Notes: generated from the letters alone by a model not told the origin. DNA of 64,000 nucleotides from Tetrapyrgos nigripes (GCA_013368315.1 JAACJM010000359.1:1-64000), one strand, 5' to 3'. Counted from the stretch's first letter, positions 46,902 through 58,907 are shown. Numbers and translations: made by a program.

Positions 46902-47489
46902 CCCAAATGGCCGGATGAAAGGAAAGAAAGAGAGAAGGAGGGAAGAAAAGTTTAGTAAGTCGAAACGACCATGGATATTTATCGACATGAAGCCGGAATG
47001 ACGATCGTCGGAACGACAGTGTTACAATCGATCAAATTTGGACTGAAGATCAGTCGTTTGGCGGAGGTAAAAAGAAAAAAAAAACCACTTCTGGCATAAC
47101 TCCAGTCATTTTATCTCGACCTAGATAGTACTTGCACTGAATATCGTGTAGTACGTATAACTTTCCGGACATGACAGAAGGAAAAGAGACATGATAGGTT
47201 GTGAAGTTCGCTACCGCACGAGGCCGTCATCTTGAGTTCCTGACAGTTCCGATGCGTCTCCAAAGAGGGGCAATTCAGAGGCACAACTGTTACAGGTAAT
47301 GGTTCTCTGCTCTGACGATGATCGTCAAACATCAGCGGTCTAGAACGCGAAGGACTGACTCCGCATATCACATCCCCTATCCTTCTCCAGCGCGCCTTGG
47401 GAAGAAAAGCTTGAAACTGAGATAACATGGCGGCTTGAATGTCGAAGAACCCGAACCACGTCCAGAAAATGCGTAAGGCGACATTCAAA

Positions 47490-47940
47490 CTGGAACTTCA
47501 ATGAGATCCTGCATCCATGGATGTGCCAAGAGCTGAGTCGCTGACCAGCGTTCTTCTGGATCATCGATCAAGGCATGTTGAAGGAAATCCACGGCTAGTA
47601 GAAGTTCATCTGGCTCATGGCCGGCTCCCGAAAGTAACTCTTGCAGGGTGGTGCTGCACCGGGGTAGGTAAGATGTCCCGCATAAGATGTCGATGTGAGT
47701 AATACTAACCACCATCCTGATTACATAAAATACTCATCAGTCTTCTTCCCCTTCGCGAGAAAATCTTTTTGAGTCAGTCAGGAACTGGCTGAGAACACCA
47801 GCCATCTGTGCAAGATGTGTTTGATACTGTTCTTTCTCTGCGCCAGAATTTTGCCATTTGGGTTCTAATGGCACTTCACCACGCATCATGTTGTACATCT
47901 GCGAAGGTAACAAAGTGAGTCTGTGAAGGGGTTTATCGAG
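47490..47940 (-). pseudogene. Protein kinase C-lobe fragment
   Basis: Minus-strand readings give QYQTHLAQMAGVLSQF, SKRFSREGEE and, after an apparent intron, LLLAVDFLQHALIDDPEERW followed by SATQLLAHPWMQ. The last part is the C-terminal end of a eukaryotic protein kinase domain; HLAQM and the loop with SREGE recall SRPK-like kinases. No ATP-binding or HRD/DFG part is present upstream, where the 144-bp repeat begins. It is a truncated or decayed kinase gene. Confidence 0.55.
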
Positions 47941-48120
47941 AAATGAGTCACTAAGCAGCCAAAGATAAGAATTTCGGCGCCTTAGGGTTGACCAGGTTTG
48001 GTCTCAACCAAAGATCCTGGTCAACTTCTAGTATAGGTAGGATATACATTGTACATCGTAAATAGCTATAATACAGGCTGTTTTAAAGTCCAGAACAACA
48101 AGATACATGCATAGAGCACT

Positions 48121-48865
48121 CGGTCAACGTTGGTCAACGTTGGTCAACCTCCCGCGCAGAGAACAAGACGACAACGGTGAAAAAGTACAAGAAGTCCTGG
48201 TCAACCTTGGTCAAACCATGGTCAACCTCCAGGGGAAAAATGGAAACGACAGCAAAGGAAGTTTGAATAAAGCCCTGGTCAACCTTGGTCAACCTCCCGC
48301 GCAGAGAACAAGACGACAACGGTGAAAAAGTACAAGAAGTCCTGGTCAACCTTGGTCAAACCATGGTCAACCTCTGGAGAAAAATGGAAACGACAGCAAA
48401 GGAAATTTGAATAAACCCCTGGTCAACCTTGGTCAACCTCCCGTGCAGAGAACAAGACGACAACGGTGAAAAAGTACAAGAAGTCCTGGTCAACCTTGGT
48501 CAAACCATGGTCAACCTCCGGAGAAAAATGGAAACGACAGCAAAGGAAATTTGAATAAAGCCCTGGTCAACCTTGGTCAACCTCCCGCGCAGAGAACAAG
48601 ACGACAACGGTGAAAAAGTACAAGAAGTCCTGGTCAACCTTGGTCAAACCATGGTCAACCTCCAGAGAAAAATGGAAACGACAGCAAAGGAAATTTGAAT
48701 AAAGCCCTGGTCAACCTTGGTCAACCTCCCGCACAGAAAACAAGACGAAGAAAGAGAAAAAGTCCCAGAAGCCCTGGTCAACCTTGGTCAAGCCTTGGTC
48801 AACCTCCCGTGCAGAAAACAGGCTGACAGCGGTGAAGAAGTCCAAGAAATCCTGGTCAACCTTGG
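48121..48865. repeat. 144-bp minisatellite, about five units
   Basis: The unit landmark CCCGCGCAGAGAACAAGACG recurs at 48151, 48296, 48440, 48584 and 48728 (the last diverged), then a shorter unit at 48806. Each unit holds several GGTCAACCTTGGTCAA-type blocks. The period is a multiple of three. Isolated GGTCAAC blocks already occur from about 47987. Confidence 0.95.
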
Positions 48866-49180
48866 TCAACTTCCGAAAGCGCAAAAAAGCCAAAGAAAAG
48901 GGAAATACCGCGTTGCGTTGGAGGATGAGTCGCTGTGTGAGGATGCTGAGTCGGGGTTGGAGCACGCTTTGTCAATGTTGGATCACGTTGGAAGATGCTG
49001 AGTCGTCGTGGGAGGATACTGAGTTGGGGTTGGAGCACGCCGTGTCGATGTAGGATGATGTTGAGTGGGGATTGGGAGGTGCCCAGCTGGGGCTGGGACA
49101 AGGGCTATCGCAGAGGAGTCTGGGTGAATCACCTCAGACTCGGACCAGGAATATCATCCCCAAATCGGAACAGACGAAGC
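48866..49180. other. G/T-rich degenerate repeats
   Basis: Imperfect copies of GTTGGAGCACGC, GATGCTGAGTCG and GGGGTTGGAG between the minisatellite and the KDZ derivative. No gene is supported. Confidence 0.6.
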
Positions 49181-49194
49181 TCTCTCGCTTACTT

Positions 49195-50021
49195 TCTTCA
49201 ATAAACTCATCCATCTGCTGTGAAGTCGGCCCTTGGACGGACTCTCCACGGTAGCCCGTCATCTTCGTCGTCCACTAAAGGCTCTTCAATTTCCTGCTCG
49301 GCCTGCTCTTCCGAGGCCTTCTCCTTTCCTTTCCTTTCCTTTCTCCACCTGGCAGAGACAGACGTTGTTGTTGGAATCTGGCTGCCACCGCCCATAACTG
49401 CAATCATTGCCCCTTGGCTCTTGAGTAATTGCTTTTTACGACTGAACATCTTGTACAGAGGTGATTGAAGACGTTCATCCCCGAGACGAACGCATAGACT
49501 GGGGAACGAGTGTCAATTTAAGAGCTTATGAAAAGACGGCTGAAACAGGAGCTCACGATGGAGAGACACAAAGGGTAGGTCCCGTAGAGCAGGACAATAA
49601 CAAATAATCATGTTTGGTCTTGAGGGGTAGAGCCGATAGTGATGGATGGGTACCACCATAGCCTCTCAGACGAACACAGTTAAGCCGCTCGCAGACCCAC
49701 AGGGTTGGCAGCTATTTCGCGTTTCTGAGAGGTGCAAGTGGAGGCTGACTCAGTCAGCAGGGTACTCTAGCTCAGCTAAAGTAGCGCTAACGACTATAGT
49801 CGTAGCAAAGGACGGACGGGCAGCAATACAGCAGGGGAAGGACTGACTGAGGGAGGAGAGGTCGAGGTAGAAAGCAGAGTCAAGATGCGTCACAATTAGA
49901 GCTGCGTCATATTTGGTCACACAGGTCACATTTGGTCACGCATATGTCACATTCAGGAAAATTTGAAGTCCATGCATTGTACATACTATGCTACAACGAA
50001 ATACTACAAAATACTACAGTC
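49195..50021 (-). mobile_element. Internally deleted KDZ derivative
   Basis: On the minus strand 50021-49351 matches 58951-59768 of the KDZ element (5' flank plus the first codons, MFSRKKQLLKSQG). It then jumps at 49351 into sequence matching about 63040-63190 (EKASEEQAEQEIEEPLVDDE and the following DNA). About 3.3 kb of transposase interior is absent. The match ends near 49195 after GAAGAAAGTA. Internal deletion derivatives are a classic source of non-autonomous elements. Confidence 0.85.
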
Positions 50022-50056
50022 GACAAGATAGGTGAGAACGGCTAGATATACATCAG

Positions 50057-52267
50057 TCATGTAAAGTTACTGCTTATAGTCATTGGCATAACAGGGGGGT
50101 GGGTAAACTGATTATAGTATGTTTGTACGTAGAATACTGTAAGGGCTCGCTCCCATTCCTCACTGGCGAGTTGCATCCGTCTCATATTAGCATCTGAGCC
50201 TCGGCTCCAAATAGACGGTTTGCTTCCAGGCCAGGTATCCATAATTGTCCAGAATGCACGCAAGGCTTCCAATCTCGATGGCCAATGAGACGAAAAGATG
50301 CCAAGGTTGCTAGCACCCGCCAGAGTGAACACATCGCCACCTTCAAACACTTGTCCTAGCAGCTCCTCCCGACGCCGAATGTAGGTTGCAGACGCCATTG
50401 TGAGCTGCGCTTGAGTCCCCGTCCTTGGCCGCATGGTGTCCACCAGACTATCCAATGCCAGTAATTGGTAGCGAAAGTTGATGAGGGAAAGCTCCCGGAT
50501 GAGTGTATGCCCTTCGCGTATGGATAGGCTGGTAGGGGAAGACAGTTTGATTGGGGTTCCAGGGGAGTATCGGTGGAAGATGTCCTGGAGTAAATTGGTT
50601 GCCTCATTTGCGTCCCTTTGCTGTCGACCGCCAGGTTTCATGATCTCTCCCTCCTCGTTGCCTGTGAAGCATTGCTGACCCAAAACTTTTCTCCACACTC
50701 CATTCTCCACAGCCCCTGGAGTAGCCGAACGACAATACTGAAGCCAAACAGGTCGGACATGATTCCATTGGGTGAGGTAGGACATCATGCGTGTATCGTC
50801 GGAGCCGAAGAAGAGGGCCGGATCAGGGACTATGGTTGACAACTTGAGGTTAAGGCCGGATGGTCTTTGAGACCGATCAATGACCTTTTTCACTCCAGCC
50901 CATGCCTTTGGAAGGATGGGAACAAAGGGATGATCAGAAGGAAGGTCTGCAAAAAGGTCTCGATGCTGTTGAGGGGCTGAGAAGAGAGTTAGATCTTGGA
51001 AATAGAAGCAAGACAATAGCAAACTCACGATTTTTCTTCTGCTTCTCTCCAGTGTGGGTGGGTCGTCGGTACGGGGTCTTGGAGGAGGTGGACGAAGTAG
51101 AGTTCCGAATGGGACCTGTGGAGGATGCGACCTGCGGGGTCGATGGACCCACCATCCTGGACTGCGCTGACGAGGATAGTTGGTCGCCAAGTTGATATGA
51201 CGAGTGATATTGTCCTGGCAGGTGCATATTGGCAAAAGGGCTGTTGACGGAAAGACATTCCACAGAAGCTTTGTAGATCACAGCAAACTTGTTGTCAGAG
51301 CCTGCCTGTCCCGAGTAAATGACGGGGTAGGGCGGATCTGCAGCCTCCTGCCGAACTGATGACTTCCGAAAGGCCTTGACTTCAATGATGTTTTGACGAT
51401 CAAAGTCACTGTAGTGCCTGACGTAGAAGAAAGGCAGGCCAACCTTGAAGAACTGTAACACGGTGGCATCGTCCCAAACGAAGGCACCCATAAGGAACTC
51501 GCCGCGACTGGGAGCGGATGTTGAGGAAGGCAGAACTCCATGCATCCTGGGGAAAAATTTCTCGTCGTAGTCCAGTATTGCAATCATCATCAACCAACTC
51601 CTCCTCAATTCTGAAGCAATGCGAATAGCGTCATGGAGAGGAGTTGAGATAGTTTTGAGTCGGGTATAACACATCTCCAGAGTATCCTCCCAACCCTTCA
51701 GCATCTCCAGCACCGGCTTGTCCCTCTCGTTGCCCTGAGTCCTAATCCTCCATTCTCCCAATCGTTTTTTGACAACGCCGAGCGCATCTTCCAAGTGGGC
51801 GGCGTAGACTGGCTTGAGCACACCCTTACGAGTACCAAGGCCTTCTGGAGTATACTCGAGATGATGCTCTCGGAGTGTTTGCCATATGAAACGGTGTTCA
51901 AAGTATGGATGCCTGTCCTCTTTGGGCTCCTTGGTGATGCATGCAAGATATGGGAACCTGCAGTTGTATGGTTGCGGGTGCTGGATTGGGTCGTCTTCGC
52001 CATACAGTGCATCGGCACGACAATACAAGTCTCTGGTGGACCCGAAAGGAGGAGTAGGAATCTCGACTTGAGTAGGAGACGTGACGAATTCGCGGGTTAT
52101 GGGGTATTGGCAAGCAACAGCTCCGTCAGAGTAAGTGAGAGGCACTGAGACAAGGACTCTGTCAAATGGGAAGAGAGAATATGTGAGTACCACGTACCAA
52201 TCTTGTTGCTATTTCTCAGCAGTTCTTCAGGTGTTAAATCTGGCGGCAGGGAGGATGGTGTCGACAT
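50057..52267 (-). CDS. Conserved KDZ-complex accessory protein, function unknown
   Basis: Minus-strand gene from ATG 52267 (MSTPSSLPPDLTPEELL) with an intron near 52200-52160 and another near 51028-50965, ending at 50057; about 690 residues. The body includes HPYFEHRFIWQTLREHHLEYTPEGLGTRKG, here noted as its halves HPYFEHRFIWQ and HLEYTPEGLGTRKG. It continues with EFLMGAFVWDD, PFFYVRHYSDFDRQNI, DLPSDHPFVPILP, VPDPALFFGSDD, LSLINFRYQLLALDSL and FYVQTYYNQF. I recall this domain order from very common hypothetical proteins of Agaricomycetes near KDZ elements. It has no signal peptide or obvious catalytic motif. The gene seems uninterrupted, and its 3' end lies 36 bases from the start of the deleted KDZ arm. 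Confidence 0.7.
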
Positions 52268-52524
52268 CGTGGTAAGGAGACAAAGGCCCTATCAACTATA
52301 GTTGAAGGACGCGTACGAACTCAGTCGAAACGCAACTGGAAAGGAAAAGATGGGGTTTGAAGGTAGAGTCGTGAGGTAAAGGTGGTGGTAAGGTCCAACT
52401 CGACGGTGAGTCGGGTGACTCAACTAAATTCCTTGCTTTGTAATCTACAGTGCCCAAAAAGGCAATTGCATAAGCCAGCACTCTTCCCTTCCCTCCAACT
52501 TCAATGTTTCTTCTCCTTTCTGGG

Positions 52525-52785
52525 TCTGTCGGTCCCCTGTCGTATTGCTGCCCGTCGGTCCTCTGCTACGACTATAGTCGTTAGCGCTGCTTTAGCTGAG
52601 CTAGAGCATCCTGCTGACTGAGTCAGCCCCACCTGTACTTCTCGGAAACACGAAATAGCTGCCAACCCTGTGGGTCTGCGAGCGGCTTAACTGTGTTCGT
52701 CTGAGAGGCTATGGTGGTACCCATCCATCACTATCGGCTCTACCCCCTCAAGACCAAACGCTCTGTCACACCATTCCTTCACTAT
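52525..52785 (+). repeat. KDZ 5'-arm copy B
   Basis: Matches the interior of the KDZ 5' flank at about 59120-59390, and the inverted copy at 49640-49850. Shared landmarks are CTACGACTATAGTCGTTAGC, GACTGAGTCAGC, GCCAACCCTGTGGGTCTGCG and TACTATCGGCTCTACC-type sequence. It carries the perfect palindrome CGACTATAGTCG. No transposase ORF follows this copy. Confidence 0.85.
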
Positions 52786-52809
52786 TGGCTCTACCCATTG
52801 AGACTAGGT

Positions 52810-53381
52810 CCTAATCCTCTTCAATCGCTTTTTTCGCCTGGTGAGTAATACTTACTATCCCTCGTCTTTTTTTTTCACTCAGAAACTAACCTACCTGATA
52901 TTCTATTTGCCAGAGCTTGCGTCCGAAACGACGTTAAACTAGTATTCGCATTCACTGCGTCCAGTGCCTCCAATCGCGTTTCCGCCTTGTGAGCAATACT
53001 TAATATTCTTGGTCTTTTTTTCACTCTAACATATCTTTCTAGTTCCCAGAACCTTCGTCCCAGACGACGTTTAACTAATTCTTGTCGGCTCTACCCATCC
53101 TAATCCTCTTCAATCACTTTTTTCGCCTGGTGAGTAATACTTACTATCCCTCGTCTTTTTTTTCACTCAGAAACTAACCTACCTGATATTCTATTTGCCA
53201 AAGCTTGCGTCTGAAACGACGTTAAACTAGTATTTGCATTCACTGTGTCCAATGCCTCCAATCGTGTTTCTGCCTTGTGAGCAATACTTAATATTCTTGG
53301 TCTTTTTTTCACTCTAACATATCTTTCTAGTTCCCAGAACCTTCGTCTCAGACGACGTTTAAACTAATTCTTGTCCATTCT
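52810..53381. repeat. 289-bp tandem duplication
   Basis: Two units (about 52810-53098 and 53099-53381) share CCTAATCCTCTTCAATC, GCCTGGTGAGTAATACTTAC, GAAACGACGTTAAACTAGTA and CCAGAACCTTCGTC. Repeated GTGAGTAATACTTA and TTTTTTCACTC look like duplicated intron borders, but no continuous protein was recognised. Confidence 0.8.
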
Positions 53382-53678
53382 CTGACCCAAACTCGACGCT
53401 CCCGGCCTCAAAGCCAACCTGACAATCCACTCTTCTGCCGAAAACCCGAGCTCTCCCCGATCCGAAGAACTCGAAAGCCTGCCAAGGCTATGGAGGTTTT
53501 GCAGTAGAAAGCTGCGATAACATGTCACTATATACCATGTCTATTATTATTGCAATACAAACAATTGTTGCTATTCCTACTCTCTAATCCAGCTCGAGAA
53601 CCTCACTGCCAAAACCTCGATAACAGTTTGACCCCTGCCCACTATTCTTCCAGTTCAAGAACTCCAACACCAGACCTT

Positions 53679-54575
53679 TTACTTGGCCTGGGGCGTACAA
53701 AGTTCCAGAACGTCCTGGTCAAGGTCAACATCATAGACCGCCTGGAAATCTTCCTGGATCTTGCCTGATTGCGCCTGCAAATCTGGTACCCATTTCCTTG
53801 TGGTAGTGTCATCGACATTGACAACGGTGACTCGCTTCTTTGGTTTCTGGACGTCTACCTTCCAAGTAGCACGAGCGCGTTTTGGGGCACGGATGGTTGG
53901 GAGGATAGCAGAAGGGTGATTGGGTTGGACTTGTCTTCGGGTAATAGAAGTGGAGGCACCGTGAGCAGACGCGCCAGCTTTGGAAGACGTGGCGATCTGG
54001 TCCTGATCAGAAAGCTCTTCCACCTCAGCAAGGGCTCGCTTGATACCGTGCTTGCCTGGTTTCGCCTCAACGTCAGCTATGATTTGGTTCGGAAGATCCG
54101 AATACAGTGATTTTTCGACTTCAGACAGAGTGCGTACGGAGACGTAGACTTTGCGGGAGCTGGGTTTGGAGGTCTGGTTGAGTCGTTTGTCGGCGAGAAT
54201 ATCGTTGTAGGCATGGTCAGGGTCAGGAAAATCAGGGCTGGGGGACGGATAATAGCCAGCACCTGCTCAATTTGACGAGGTCAATGTGCTGTGAAGCAAT
54301 TAGAACAACCTTACTCACGTCGATCTTCAACAACATTGGGACTCGGGCTGGGCGAGGGCAGGCTAGTACGGGAGCTGGGTTTGGAGGTCTGGTTGAGTCG
54401 TTTGGCGGCGAAAATGTCGTCGTAGGCATGGTCAGGGTCAGGAAAGTCGGGGCTGGAGGATGGACGGTATCCGGCGCCTGCTCAACTTGACGACGTCAAT
54501 GTGCTGCACAGTAATCAAACGAGGGTCCTCACCTCGATCTTCAACGATTTCGGGACTTGGGCTGGGGGACGGCAT
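53679..54575 (-). CDS. Hypothetical KDZ-complex protein with duplicated exon
   Basis: Minus-strand gene starting at ATG 54575 (MPSPSPSPEIVEDR). Two successive exons each encode a version of GY(R/Y)PS(S/P)SPDFPDPDHAY followed by KRLNQTSKPSSR; they belong to 215-bp tandem units. The final exons read KVYVSVRTLSEVEKSLYSD, NQIIADVEAKPGKHGIKRAL and a basic, Val-rich C-terminus to 53679. No known domain; probably a disordered, nuclear-type protein. Its place between KDZ arms suggests an accessory gene. Confidence 0.45.
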
Positions 54576-54584
54576 TGTCGAGAG
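54155..54584. repeat. 215-bp tandem duplication covering an exon
   Basis: GGGAGCTGGGTTTGGAGGTC starts at 54155 and again at 54370. The two units code for alternative versions of the same minus-strand exon. Confidence 0.85.
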
Positions 54585-54811
54585 CAAAGTAGTGGTAATG
54601 GGGCTCGAGTAAGACGGTATGTTCTTACAACAACCTTTATCATGTTTGTGTTTGGAGTCTGACTGATTGGCTTGGGTCCAGGTGGCATTTTTTTTTGTCC
54701 TCTTCTGGAGCTGGGACTGGCGGATTGCCATATCGGTATGGTGCATTGGCAGATAGATGCGGGATCGTCAAGGTGATTATCAACCTTTTGTTTGACTGCA
54801 GGAAATCTTTG

Positions 54812-55153
54812 ACTCATTTCCTTATTGGGATGTCGTCATTGGCAGGTAATGCAGGACTGTCGAGGTGGTTCTGGGTCACTTTTGGAAGCCTTTGTCTTCC
54901 ATATTGGGACGTTGCATTGGCGGTGGGATGTAGGCTTGACAAGGTAAATCATTGCCTCTTGTCCATTTTTGGAACCTTTTTTGACTCATTTCCGTATTGA
55001 GATGTCGCATCGGCAGGTAATGCAGTATTATTGAGGTGGTTCTGCGTCACTTTCGGAAAGCTTTTATCTTCCGTATTGGGACGTTGCATTGGAGGCGGGA
55101 TGTAGGATTGGCAAGGTAAACGATTCCCTCTTGCTCATTTTTGTAAACTTTTC
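54812..55153. repeat. 171-bp tandem duplication
   Basis: Units near 54812-54982 and 54983-55153 share GGCAGGTAATGCAG (54841 and 55012), GAGGTGGTTCTG and ATTGGGACGTTGCATTGG. Non-coding spacer between two minus-strand genes. Confidence 0.8.
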
Positions 55154-55229
55154 TGACTCATTCATTTTTGTAAAACTTATAGGGTGTTTGTTACTTTGTT
55201 CGATAGTATCTATGCTAATCAATCATCAA

Positions 55230-56240
55230 TCACAATGACCTCGTCCAGATCCTAGGTTTCTTCTGGGTGGCAGACCCGAGGGAGGTGTAAGATTGGCGCT
55301 TGTTTCGAGATTGAGATTGGGAAAATGAGGACTCAGCCTTTACTGGGCTCGAAGGGGGAGGAGATGGAAGACGATGATGAACTGCTGGCATTTGTCTGGA
55401 TGTCGAGGACGAGGCTGCAGGACCTAGACGCAACTCAGCAATCCTTGCCGCCTGTTCACGACGCATTGCCTCTTCTTCTGTTGCGTGCCTTCGTCTAAGT
55501 GCGATGTGCTCGGCAGTCTGACGGTCATGCAGTGCTTCAAGCTGTTGAGCTTGAGCTTCCTTTATATCGACAAGGAGACCAGCATCAAAGTCAACGGAGG
55601 CGGGACGGGCAGGTGTCAATGAGCTGGCATTGGAAGATGCATGGGCAGGGATGCCTGGAATACGGACGCGTTGAGGAAGCTTAGCTTCTTCCTTCTTGAT
55701 GCGGACTGCTTCTTCCCGTTCTGCCTTCTCTTTTGCCTTCGCTTCTGCCTGTTCTGCCCTGTCTCTCGCCCTCTTTTCTGCCTTCTCTTTCGCCTTCTCT
55801 GTCGCTTCGTTCTTCTTGACGATATTCCAAGCCTCCCGAAGTTTCTGGAGGACGTCTGGCGGAGGTCGTCGTGTCCTGCAGTCGGGGTGTCGACAGCCCT
55901 CCTGCCCACACAAGTTAGTACAATAGTCATGGACCTCCTACAGGGCATCACGGACCTGTGTATCAGGGAAATAGTGTCTTAAAACACCGAGCTCGTCACT
56001 GTCCCTAACTCCGATGATGACTTCCCAGCGGTGCTGGGAGGCGGGCTGAACGCTACATCGCATGGCTTCAGCAATGTTCGGCCAAAACTCGAGGAGGAGA
56101 CGAGCGAGTTTTTGGTCGTTTTTCGGGCCAGTGTTACTGAAACGGAATTGTTTCGTCTTCGTTTTAACGTCATAAAGTGGATTGGTGAGGTTGAGCTGTT
56201 CAACGAACGCTCGTTCTGTGGCAGAGAGGAAGTTATTCAT
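55230..56240 (-). CDS. Hypothetical coiled-coil protein of the KDZ complex
   Basis: Minus-strand gene from ATG 56240 (MNNFLSATERAFVEQLN) to TGA 55232-55230. Exon 1 (about 100 codons) is globular (LARLLLEFWPNIAEAMRC; HRWEVIIGVRDSDELGVLRH). A short intron near 55937-55905 leads to a Cys/His cluster (CGQEGCRHPDCRTRR). A long charged helix with repeated EKAKEKAEKRARDRAEQAEA follows, and a Ser/Pro-rich basic tail. No known family is recognised. It is divergent from the plus-strand gene at 56452 with about 210 bases between, so a shared promoter is possible. Confidence 0.55.
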
Positions 56241-56451
56241 GCTGAAAGTGGGGAGGAAGATAGAGAAGGTTTTCGCTTATATTATCAAGGTGAGTGTTAT
56301 GCTTTTTATACCGCTTTAGGACTTATACTCATTCTCTATTGTTTCAGTGGCTGGCCCCGAATCACAAACAAGTTCAAACTTGAAGGTCGCTCTCTCATTC
56401 TATCACGCCCACAATCTCCCGTCTACATATTCCGATTATCCTCTCTTCCCC

Positions 56452-58907
56452 ATGGCCGGCACCAGCACGACCAAATCGAAGTCCAAAGATTCTGCAACAC
56501 TTCTCACCAACGACCATAGCGCTATCACTGCAACTTCGACCACCTTGACAACAGACCACGCTACGCAACCTGATACCAATGCCACATCCATCACTCAACA
56601 ACCTTCATCCAACACTACCTCCAAGAACAAGGGCGGCCAAGCGTATTCAAAATGGTCCCCAGCGCAAGTTGTGCTCCTTGAATCCCATGAGATGAAGTTC
56701 AAGGAGACTGTGGAAGACTGCAAGACTCAACTGGCTGGCAAGACGGACAAAACTAAGTGGCCTCCTGCGCTGACAAATTGTTTTGAACACCATCATTGAT
56801 ACTCTATCTGAAGAGGACGCCATGAAGGTCAAGCTCAAAGACAGCCTCGTAAAGCCTTCAGAAGGCCATCCTCTCACCAAGGATCAGGAAGATAAGAACG
56901 CAAAGACCAAGGAACTCAATCAAAAGGAGTTCAAGACGGTAAGACTTGACCTGAACCTTTTGTTGTGGTAGTGTTCACAAAATCATTGATTTACTTTACA
57001 GGACGTCAAGAATTACTACAAGAACAGGCTTCGAACTCTGAAAAAACAATGGAACGAGGAAGGAGAGAAGTCTGCTGGAGCGCAAGATAGCGATGGTGCC
57101 TTGGGCTTCCTGAAGCAAGTGCTGTGGAAGATCCAAGGACCAAGAGACTTGTTTGCTCAAGAGCATGCCGATGAGATCAAGAGCCAATGCCTTGAAATAC
57201 GCGCTGGCTTCCCAGAGGTCAATAACGCCGCGTGCTTTCAGAAGGCGGTTTCAGAGTTATGGGCGGCTGCAGATCAGAGCGCTTTCGCACACAAAGCGAA
57301 AGACCAGGCTTTTGACATCGCAAGGTGAACCTTTATTGTCTCGGGTGTAATGAAGCTGCTCACTTCGAACTTCTAGCAACCCTGAACAGGTCGTTCAGGC
57401 ATTATGGTGGTTCTTGAACCACCTCTCTCCAAACCTCGGTGAAGTGGAGATGAGACTGTTTCTGGCATTCCGAAATGAAGGAGATGCAGTTGACGTGGTC
57501 AAGTAAGTGTACAGTTCTGATGACACCTTTTCTTGTTTAATGGAGTCTGCAAACAGGATTGATGCTGCGTCTAAAAGCCGTTCCAACCTGGAAGACAATA
57601 TCACCAAGCATGGCCCGGAAATTTGTGCGAGTTTTCAAGACAGCTTCAGGGAGTGGGCAAACCAATTCCTACCCAGTAAGGTCCCTCTTTGTTCTCTATT
57701 CTCAACGTTGGAACTGAAGGAATGTGTGTTCAGAGCGCAAGCAGACTCTATTTCCGAAGTCACCCGACATTCCGAGAAACGCAGAGGGTACTCCTGTTTT
57801 TCCCTTGGACGCTCAGACAGACATTGCAGTCATGAAGGCCATAATGACCACGTATCTTCAGGAGTTGTACAGTACGCGCCTGATTTGTCTTTTTATATTC
57901 TGCTTCTGATCGTTGGCTATACACATCCAGAGCATAATTCTACTTGTAACGTTCCAATCCCTTGGACAGACCTGTCTGTGCATCCCGAAGATTATTATGA
58001 TGCGAGTCTCATCCAGCCACCTCCACCGCAGACCATCAAGCCCCCTGACACTATGTCGCTCACTGAGGCAGTAATTTTTTTCTCATACTTTCAAGACAAC
58101 TCAAAGGAGAATCCGACTTTTTTCCACTTCCTCCCTGCAACTGAAATCGAGATGAGAGTCCGCAAACGCCACAGCGAGCCGGAGAAGGTTGTGGAGGTTG
58201 AAAAAGAAGTCGAATCTGAGGACGAGGATGAGGAGGCAGAGGCACAGGAACTTGGAAGATGGACAGATGGTGAAGTACGTCAAGAAGGGCATCCAGAGGT
58301 TGAAGCACAGGAAACCCACGCTGTCCTGAGCGGCCCTGTTGCCTCGGACTTTGGGGAAGGTAGTCAAGACCTTCCCTCTGCCGTTTACAATTCCCCTCCC
58401 GAGGAAGGTACTCAGGCACCAGGTGGTCCTACCCCTGTACCTGTGGCCTCTGTTGCCGTCAATCACCTTCCCTCTGCCGTTGATTCCGTAGCTACCCGTG
58501 GACCTACCCCGGGCCCACTGGACCCATCCCCTGTCGCCACTAATTCCCTTCTCCAGGAAGGCGCTCAAGCAACTGGCGAACCCACTCAACCCATTCTACC
58601 AATGGTGGACCAACCTGTGCTTTCCAAAAGAGGTCAACCCAGCAAGGCAAAGCCGAGGGGCCAGAGGAAGGGGAAAGGGAAAGGAAAGGAAACAGACAGT
58701 GCATTGGGGGAGATTGTGGAGGATGGCAGGAGGAAGAGCCAGAGGGGTAAGCGCAAGTTTGAAGAAGACCAGGCGAAGGCAGCTATTGTTTCCACTCCAC
58801 CTGGCATGAAGTCAGGAAAGGGTTACGCGTACATAGCCGAATTTATCGTTGGAGAACCAGAAGAACCAGCCAAGAAGAAAGCCAAGAAGACGACGACAAG
58901 GACTTAA
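56452..58907 (+). pseudogene. KDZ-complex gene of unknown function with one frameshift
   Basis: Plus-strand multi-exon reading from ATG 56452 (MAGTSTTKSKSKDS). A Thr/Ser-rich N-terminus is followed by KWSPAQVVLLESHEMKFKE, reminiscent of a Myb/trihelix-like DNA-binding start. At about 56780-56790 (AAATTGTTTTGAAC) the frame must shift by one base to continue as NTIIDTLSEEDAMKVKLKD. Later exons read NYYKNRLRTLKKQWNEEG, ALWWFLNHLSPNLGEVEM and VPIPWTDLSVHPEDYY. The end is a long acidic/Pro-rich tail with a basic KKKAKKTTTRT terminus. The single shift could be a mutation or sequence error. Its stop lies 44 bases before KDZ arm C. Confidence 0.5.
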
